A stretch of DNA of 64,000 nucleotides from an uncultured Bacteroidales bacterium. Lineage in GTDB: Bacteria; Bacteroidota; Bacteroidia; Bacteroidales; Paludibacteraceae. Below the pieces are notes generated by a model. The model had not been told where the DNA came from and did not search any database. It was given only the letters and a program-made list of their open reading frames with translations. This document shows, piece after piece, positions 58,586 through 64,000 of the stretch (position 1 is its first letter; every line of letters starts with the position of its first letter). Where the stretch lies: NCBI GenBank assembly GCA_937916355.1, contig CALFTM010000047.1, forward strand, positions 3,946-67,945, written 5' to 3'. The position numbers and the translations under genes are program-made.

Positions 58586-61084
58586 TTATTTTTCTGCTTT
58601 CTCTTTTAATAGAGCGAAATCAATCACTTCGCTCACATCCTTCACATAGTGGAAATTGACTCCTTTTAGGTATGAATCGTTAATCTCCAAAATGTCTTTT
58701 TTATTCTCCTCGCATAGGATGATGTCCGTGATGCCAGCTCGTTTTGCCGCAAGAATCTTCTCTTTGATGCCTCCAACAGGAAGAACTTTTCCTCTAAGAG
58801 TAATCTCTCCAGTCATGGCAAGGTTAGCACGAACTTTTCTTTGCGTTAGGATTGAAACCAAAGAGGTCGTTATCGTAATTCCTGCTGATGGACCATCTTT
58901 CGGCACAGCACCTTCTGGCACATGCACATGAATGCTATATTCTTCAAATATAGATGGATCAATATCCCATTTCTCTGCATGAGAACGAATGTACTCCAAT
59001 GCGATGACAGCAGACTCTTTCATGACATCTCCGAGGTTTCCTGTCAAGGTGAGTTTCGGTGCTTTTGACTTGCTTATGCTTGATTCCACGAAGAGAATTT
59101 CTCCCCCAACTGAAGTCCATGCCAAGCCTGTTACAACGCCAGCATATTCATTACCTTGATAACTCTCTCTTGTGTATTTTATCGGTCCTAATAACGATTC
59201 AATGCTTAGTGTCTGGCGATTTTCAACTTCTATGAAGTTTTGCTTTTCAGACTCTTGGCAAATCAAGAACGTTGGTTTTGCGGCTTTTGTACTTGTGGTT
59301 GCAGTTATGGTGGCGATTTTCCTCATAGCTTTGCATAGTTGCTTGCTGAGTTGTCGCACACCAGACTCTCTCGTGTAGCTTTCGATTGTCTTTGTAATGG
59401 CAGAAGGAGTGAAAAACACCTCCTCAAGGTTCAGACCGTGATTTGCAACCTCTTTCGGATATATGTGGTTTAAAGCAATGCGTAATTTTTCCTCTTGGAT
59501 GTAGCCATCCACTTCGATAATCTCCATACGGTCGAGCAACGGCTTTGACACTCCGCTGAGGTCGTTTGCAGTCGCAATGAACATCACCTTCGACAAATCA
59601 TAGTCGATGTCGAGGAAGTTGTCGTGAAATGCGATGTTTTGTTCTGGATCCAAAACTTCAAGGAGTGCTGCCTCTGGGTCTCCTTTATAGTCATGGCTCA
59701 CCTTGTCGATTTCATCGAGGATGAAGACAGGGTTGGAAGTTCCCGCCTTTTGTAGTCCTTGTATGATTCGACCCGGCATTGCGCCGATGTATGTACGGCG
59801 GTGTCCGCGGAGTTCTGATTCGTCGTGCAATCCACCCAATGAGATACGGACATATTGGCGGTTCATTGCCTCTGCAATGGATTTTCCAAGAGAAGTCTTA
59901 CCGACACCGGGAGCTCCTACAAGACAAATGATAGGAGATTTAAACTCTTTTTTGAGTTTTAGTACAGCCAAATGTTCGATAATGCGCTCTTTTACCCTTT
60001 CCATGCCAAAATGGTCTCTGTCAAGAATCTTTTGGGCATTTTTCAAGTTGAGGCTGTCTTTGGTGTATTCACCCCAAGGCAATTTTACGATGGTGTCCAG
60101 ATAGGAGAGTTGAAGAGAGTAGTCTGGCGAATGGGGAGCCATTCGGCTGAGTTTCCCCAATTCTGCGTCAAACGTATCTTTGACCTCCTTGCTCCATTTC
60201 TTTCCTTCCGCTCTCTTTTTGAGATCTTCAACAAATTTTGATTGAGAGTCTCCCAGCTCATCTTGTATGGTTTTGATTTGTTGCTGAAGGAAATATTCCC
60301 TTTGTTGCTGTTCGATTCCTTCGTGTGTCTTATTTTGGATCGACAATTTTATTTCGATGATTTGCAACTCCTTGTTTAGTTCGGAAAGGAGGCGGTATCC
60401 TCTCTCCAATATTGTTGGTATTTCGAGGATATTTTGCTTGGCTTCTACCGACAAACCTAAGTTAGCCGCCGCAAAATGGATAAGGGCAACCGGACTTTCG
60501 ATGTTTTTTACAGCGAACATTGCCTCTGGAGGCATATTTCCAGACCCTTTGATGATACGAGAACTGGTCTCTTTCAGTGCCTCCGTTAGACCATTGAACT
60601 CTTGTTTTTCTTCCTCTGCTGGCATTAAGTCAACAAGTTGAGAGACGTTGGCTTTAAGGAAAACCTTCTCAGAAACGATTTCGTCCAATATTACTCGAGC
60701 CTTGCCTTGCAATATAGCGGTGGTGCTACCATCTGGCAATTCCAAAATCTTAATGACGGAGGCAACTGTTCCTATCTTATACAAATCCTCCTCTTTCGGA
60801 TTTTCCACTTTAGCGTCTTTTTGGGTGAAAGTCGCCAATAGTGTTTTGTTTTTATAGGCGTTTTTTACAGCCAATAAGGATTTCTTCCTTCCGAGGGAAA
60901 TGGGTAATATCACATCAGGAAAAAGAACGACATTGCGTAAGGCAACCATCGGAATGCCTTGTGTGTCATTTTCTTCAAGTTGGATTTTACCCTCGTCTCC
61001 GTCTGAAATCATGGGGATGAATCCTGCGTTTTCTAATTCATTGTCTGCAAGAGACAAAGGAATGGCACTTATCTTTTTTTTCAT
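58586..61084 (-). CDS. lon: ATP-dependent protease Lon
   Basis: The product has 832 residues. The N-terminal substrate-binding domain (about 44-240) starts GIPMVALRNVVLFPDVILPI. A coiled region holds REYFLQQQIKTIQDELG. The AAA+ module has Walker A GAPGVGKTSLGKSIAEA and Walker B VFILDEIDKV. The protease domain has the catalytic Ser in PKDGPSAGIT and Lys in GGIKEKILAAKRAG. Lon degrades damaged and some regulatory proteins in the cytoplasm. The first 35 residues (NELENAGFIPMISDGDEGK) are a Bacteroidota-type extension. No consensus promoter was found upstream. Two short palindromes lie just before the start, so control by a repressor or stress factor is possible. Confidence 0.95.
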   Translation of the reverse strand: MKKKISAIPLSLADNELENAGFIPMISDGDEGKIQLEENDTQGIPMVALRNVVLFPDVILPISLGRKKSLLAVKNAYKNKTLLATFTQKDAKVENPKEEDLYKIGTVASVIKILELPDGSTTAILQGKARVILDEIVSEKVFLKANVSQLVDLMPAEEEKQEFNGLTEALKETSSRIIKGSGNMPPEAMFAVKNIESPVALIHFAAANLGLSVEAKQNILEIPTILERGYRLLSELNKELQIIEIKLSIQNKTHEGIEQQQREYFLQQQIKTIQDELGDSQSKFVEDLKKRAEGKKWSKEVKDTFDAELGKLSRMAPHSPDYSLQLSYLDTIVKLPWGEYTKDSLNLKNAQKILDRDHFGMERVKERIIEHLAVLKLKKEFKSPIICLVGAPGVGKTSLGKSIAEAMNRQYVRISLGGLHDESELRGHRRTYIGAMPGRIIQGLQKAGTSNPVFILDEIDKVSHDYKGDPEAALLEVLDPEQNIAFHDNFLDIDYDLSKVMFIATANDLSGVSKPLLDRMEIIEVDGYIQEEKLRIALNHIYPKEVANHGLNLEEVFFTPSAITKTIESYTRESGVRQLSKQLCKAMRKIATITATTSTKAAKPTFLICQESEKQNFIEVENRQTLSIESLLGPIKYTRESYQGNEYAGVVTGLAWTSVGGEILFVESSISKSKAPKLTLTGNLGDVMKESAVIALEYIRSHAEKWDIDPSIFEEYSIHVHVPEGAVPKDGPSAGITITTSLVSILTQRKVRANLAMTGEITLRGKVLPVGGIKEKILAAKRAGITDIILCEENKKDILEINDSYLKGVNFHYVKDVSEVIDFALLKEKAEK

Positions 61085-61097
61085 ACTTCAAAATTTG

Positions 61098-61132
61098 TTA
61101 CATGATGTAATCATGAGTGTGACATTTTGTCA
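61098..61132 (-). promoter_or_regulatory. Two palindromes directly upstream of lon
   Basis: TTACATGATGTAA (61098-61110) and TGACATTTTGTCA (61120-61132) are each perfect inverted repeats. They lie 14 and 36 bases before the lon start, a position typical of operators. No binding protein can be named. Confidence 0.4.
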
Positions 61133-61172
61133 GAGTTTTGGACTGACTTGTATTTTTGATGCCTTTTTTTAT

Positions 61173-61256
61173 GTTACTATAATCTGATATATAATAGGTA
61201 ACTTGTTGATAATGAAACGAGTTGTGCTTCTTATCTCCCCGTTACCTACTATATAC
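61173..61256. repeat. Three-arm inverted repeat in the lon upstream region
   Basis: GTTACTAT (61173-61180), ATAGGTAAC (61194-61202) and GTTACCTACTATATA (61241-61255). The middle arm can pair with either outer arm. The pairing with the right arm extends to 14 of 16 bases around a loop of 38. Confidence 0.45.
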
Positions 61257-61364
61257 ATTCAATAGTCGTGCCAAAACTTTCTGTGTGTCAATTTTTCATA
61301 ACAGAAGAGAGTATAATCTTTTATGTTTTTGTTATTATTAACGGTGAATTTGAGGAACTCTCTT

Positions 61365-63827
61365 TTATTCTCTGATTAGCAAAAAATGTCCTGTGAATTG
61401 TCTGTCTATTTCTCCGATGTTGATGATGTACCAATAGTCGGTAGAAGGGAGTCGTGTGCCGTTATATTGACCGTCCCAACTGTTTTTTTCTCCAGACATC
61501 TCATCAAGTATTTTTCCGTATCGGTCATAAATCTGAATTCGTGCGTTAGGGAAGTATTCCGATAGATTGCCTACGACCCATGTGTCATTGACTCCATCTC
61601 CGTTAGGTGTGAAAAAATAGGGGAAGGACAATTGGGGAGCGTTGTTGTGAAAGAAGAGGTGGTTTTTACAACCATTGTCATCTTTGACGTAGACGATATG
61701 TGAGGCGAAACTCAAATCAGAAAAGATAGGAGTGGTTGTTGTGTCCGATTTGTTGACTATCCAATAAGAGAATGGAGGTGTTCCTTTAGTCTCGTCTATG
61801 ACGATTTCTCTGGTATGTGCGTTTATGGAATCTGCCGAAATTATTTCAGGTTTGCTGTGTAATGAAACGGCGAATGATGCGGTGTCACTTGAGCAACCTG
61901 TGGTTTCGTGGGTGACGACCATGGAGTAGGGGTGTTCTGTCCCATTGTATTTCAGTTTGTCCATGGATTTTAGCAGTTCCTCCATGGAGGAGAAACTTTC
62001 AGACTCTTTAATAATCGAAAATGAGTGGTTCTGAAGGGTTGCAGAGATTTTGTTTAACGTGTTTTTTACATTGTCGGACAAGCTTGCCTCTCCTTCACAA
62101 AACGTAGGGATTTCGATTTCAGGAACTTGTGGTTTTGGACTCCTTTTGATGATGATTGATTCCGATTTGTCACAATCTGTAGTTCCCTCTTCATCCTCAA
62201 CGTTGTCATGGACCAGTAATTTATAATTGACACCCTCTTCTGTGACATCAGAATAATTGACGGTTAATGGAGGTGCGATGATTGTTGGTGATTGGGAGGA
62301 AACGACCTCTTCTCCTTTTAACCATGACACCGTGTAATTTGTGTGTAAATTTCCGTATTTGTCCTTGTTGGCGAGGTTCTGTGCTGATACGGGCAGCGGA
62401 CTGCCGTATTTAGGTCCTTGATTTTGTAATGTGGTGCTTTGCCCTTCACACAAATAGACTGTGTTTTCTGCTTGTACGTAACGTCCTCCTTTCGCTAAAA
62501 TGGAAAAGTCTGCTGGTTCTGTGCAGGTCGGGCAATCAATTTCTAAAACGATTGGCTCTGAAATGGATAGGTCAGAACAAGGGTCGTTGGGGTTGAAGTA
62601 GTTGGTGCTTGCAATTGTATTGTTGATGATGTCAGAATTGCCAGCGACAACCCTAAAATATAGATTAGGGTACTCTCTCCCCTTGGTGGCTTCTTTTATC
62701 TTTTTGACGATTGCTGATATTGGTTGTTCATAAGAACTTTCTGCTATGGATTTTGGCGTGAGGTTTTCCCATTTTTTCTTAAAATCGGGATCGTCAGGGT
62801 TGGATGTGTTATATTGAAACAAGTATCCAAGATTGACTAAATAGAATGATTTCAATGTTGGTGTTTCCTGTGCGTGAAGAGTAATGTCAGCTCCATTGCA
62901 CGAAGTCATTTTTTTGTTGGTGAATGAATTGTCAAAAAAGAGATTTACGGAAGGGGTGCTGCAGGCATATACTTGTATATCGTCTAATAATAGGTCGTCC
63001 CCTAAATCTCCAACATTTTTGGCATAATCATGAATCTCAAACGTGAGGTTGGAGCTGATGATCTGGTCTAAGGTCACAGCGACCTCAATCCATTGAGGGG
63101 AACTGCCCACGGAATTTTTTTCTATTAATTCCGATTCTGCACGATATTGGGTAGGATGTTCTGAATCGTAAACAATGATTTTTATTCTGACTGGATTTTC
63201 AGAGTCGGAAAATGTGTTGACATAACACTTAACGGTCAAGTTGGTTTGTACACATAAGTTTTTGATCTCTTGTTTGTACACTAACAAAGGGTCGTTGGTG
63301 TAGTCTCCTCCTTTGGCGTTTACAAAAAGGCATGCACCGTATCTTTCAGTGCCGTCGAATTGGTTGGTATGGTCGGGAAAGTAGTGGTTGGCACTGTTAT
63401 ATCCATATCTTGTCCCGTTGCCACACATTGCTGCCCATTGTAGTTTTGCTCCGTAGTTCCATGAGATGTATGCGGCAACTTCATGACCTCCGCTCGCAAC
63501 TGCTCCGGATTTGCCACAATCTGCTGCTCCTTGTGGAGCGGAAATTCCGACATCTGATAGACAGTAGCGATAATCTTTTGTAGCTGTATGGAATACTTTT
63601 TTGGGCTCTGAAATGTCGGAGTAGTCCCACACGTAGTATTCTCTTGGTGATTTGAATGTCCCAAAATCATTCTTCCAGATTAGTTTCTGGGAGGAGGTAA
63701 AACCATGGTCGTTCGATCTACAAGGGTCAACACCTGAGGATAGCGGAGCAGAAATGGATTGCTGCACCGAAATGAAAAGAACGAGGGCAAATAGATGCCA
63801 CTGTAATAATCTTTCTCTAATTACCAT
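61365..63827 (-). CDS. Secreted protein with T9SS type B sorting domain
   Basis: The product has 820 residues. Residues 1-27 form a signal peptide (LFALVLFISVQQSISA). The N-terminal domain (about 45-280) begins LIWKNDFGTF and includes YISWNYGAKLQWAAMCG, then LTFEIHDYAKNVGDLGDDLLLDDIQVYAC, the carbohydrate-binding-like pattern often found at the front of T9SS giants. Three or so Ig-like units follow (SCNGADITLHA, LCEGQSTTLQN, FCEGEASL). The last 85 residues are a type B sorting domain (YFFTPNGDGVNDTW, IQIYDRYGKILDEM, WDGQYNG, GHFLLIRE). It is built like a short version of the giant protein. A surface or secreted binding role is likely; the ligand is unknown. A terminator upstream separates it from the next gene. 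Confidence 0.85.
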   Translation of the reverse strand: MVIRERLLQWHLFALVLFISVQQSISAPLSSGVDPCRSNDHGFTSSQKLIWKNDFGTFKSPREYYVWDYSDISEPKKVFHTATKDYRYCLSDVGISAPQGAADCGKSGAVASGGHEVAAYISWNYGAKLQWAAMCGNGTRYGYNSANHYFPDHTNQFDGTERYGACLFVNAKGGDYTNDPLLVYKQEIKNLCVQTNLTVKCYVNTFSDSENPVRIKIIVYDSEHPTQYRAESELIEKNSVGSSPQWIEVAVTLDQIISSNLTFEIHDYAKNVGDLGDDLLLDDIQVYACSTPSVNLFFDNSFTNKKMTSCNGADITLHAQETPTLKSFYLVNLGYLFQYNTSNPDDPDFKKKWENLTPKSIAESSYEQPISAIVKKIKEATKGREYPNLYFRVVAGNSDIINNTIASTNYFNPNDPCSDLSISEPIVLEIDCPTCTEPADFSILAKGGRYVQAENTVYLCEGQSTTLQNQGPKYGSPLPVSAQNLANKDKYGNLHTNYTVSWLKGEEVVSSQSPTIIAPPLTVNYSDVTEEGVNYKLLVHDNVEDEEGTTDCDKSESIIIKRSPKPQVPEIEIPTFCEGEASLSDNVKNTLNKISATLQNHSFSIIKESESFSSMEELLKSMDKLKYNGTEHPYSMVVTHETTGCSSDTASFAVSLHSKPEIISADSINAHTREIVIDETKGTPPFSYWIVNKSDTTTTPIFSDLSFASHIVYVKDDNGCKNHLFFHNNAPQLSFPYFFTPNGDGVNDTWVVGNLSEYFPNARIQIYDRYGKILDEMSGEKNSWDGQYNGTRLPSTDYWYIINIGEIDRQFTGHFLLIRE

Positions 63828-63864
63828 AAACCTAAATCTTATCTAAAAACCTAATTACACGATA

Positions 63865-63905
63865 TAAAAATGCAGAACTTTCAGCGTGCAACCGAAAGTT
63901 CTGCA
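63865..63905 (-). terminator. Terminator of the gene at the right edge
   Basis: A perfect 12-bp stem, TGCAGAACTTTC (63871-63882) with GAAAGTTCTGCA (63894-63905), followed on the minus strand by ATTTTTATA. It ends the partial gene at 63948 and stands before the 820-residue cargo gene. Confidence 0.85.
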
Positions 63906-63947
63906 AATATAAGTATTCTATCTTAAAAAATTATAAAAAAAACTTTT

Positions 63948-64000
63948 TTATTGTCGAATCAACGTGAAGTGTCCGTTGTACTGCATGTCAATCTCCTCGA
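63948..64000 (-). CDS. C-terminal end of another T9SS type B cargo protein (truncated by the window)
   Basis: The last 16 residues before the stop are EEIDMQYNGHFTLIRQ. They match the end of the neighbouring cargo protein (GEIDRQFTGHFLLIRE) closely. This is the last strand of a type B sorting domain. The rest of the gene lies beyond the right edge, so nothing can be said of its main body. Confidence 0.7.
   Translation of the reverse strand, partial: EEIDMQYNGHFTLIRQ

Noticed and set aside
1..64000. Insertion sequences, prophage or integrase genes
   Set aside because: No transposase, integrase or phage structural gene was seen, and no attachment site next to the tRNA could be supported.

Overview
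The window looks like a chromosomal stretch of a Bacteroidota member, most likely Bacteroidales. Several signs agree. There are five cargo proteins with type IX secretion system (T9SS) C-terminal sorting domains. The T9SS genes porW and porX are present. Promoters have the Bacteroidota form (TTTG, about 19 bases, TAnnTTTG). Most genes lack a Shine-Dalgarno sequence, and most terminators are strong hairpins with T-tracts. The species cannot be told from the sequence alone.

Layout. 1-3000: the end of a T9SS type A adhesin-like protein, a small transcript with a 56-residue ORF, and a 471-residue secreted type A protein. 3150-4900: a Gfo/Idh/MocA oxidoreductase and, convergent to it, a TtcA-type tRNA thiolase. 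5083-30630: one giant minus-strand gene with its own promoter and terminator. It covers about 40% of the window and encodes about 8,470 residues: signal peptide, N-terminal domain with a cysteine-rich insert, about 91 Ig/PKD-like repeats and a T9SS type B sorting domain. 30770-32050: tRNA-Glu and a lipoprotein of the M28/glutaminyl cyclotransferase family.

32058-43548 is a cell-surface polysaccharide locus. It holds a Wzy-like polymerase, a Wzx-like flippase, a CapA-like protein, a TupA-like ATP-grasp enzyme, four glycosyltransferases, an initiating sugar-phosphate transferase and a UDP-sugar 6-dehydrogenase. The middle glycosyltransferases are very AT-rich and are flanked by non-coding stretches that look like worn gene remnants. 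The set suggests an acidic, uronate-containing polymer that may carry amide-linked groups.

43675-49500 is housekeeping: rsmG, pcm, an orphan FecE-like ATPase, asnS, argS and an HU protein. 49696-53357 is a probable operon of two rhomboid proteases and a TonB-dependent receptor. 53427-58515 holds porW and porX, which act in T9SS function and its regulation. 58586-61084 is lon. The right end has an 820-residue type B cargo protein and the tail of another one.

The common theme is the cell surface: T9SS cargo, T9SS helper genes, outer-membrane uptake, membrane proteolysis and polysaccharide export. No insertion sequence, prophage, CRISPR array or rRNA was seen.
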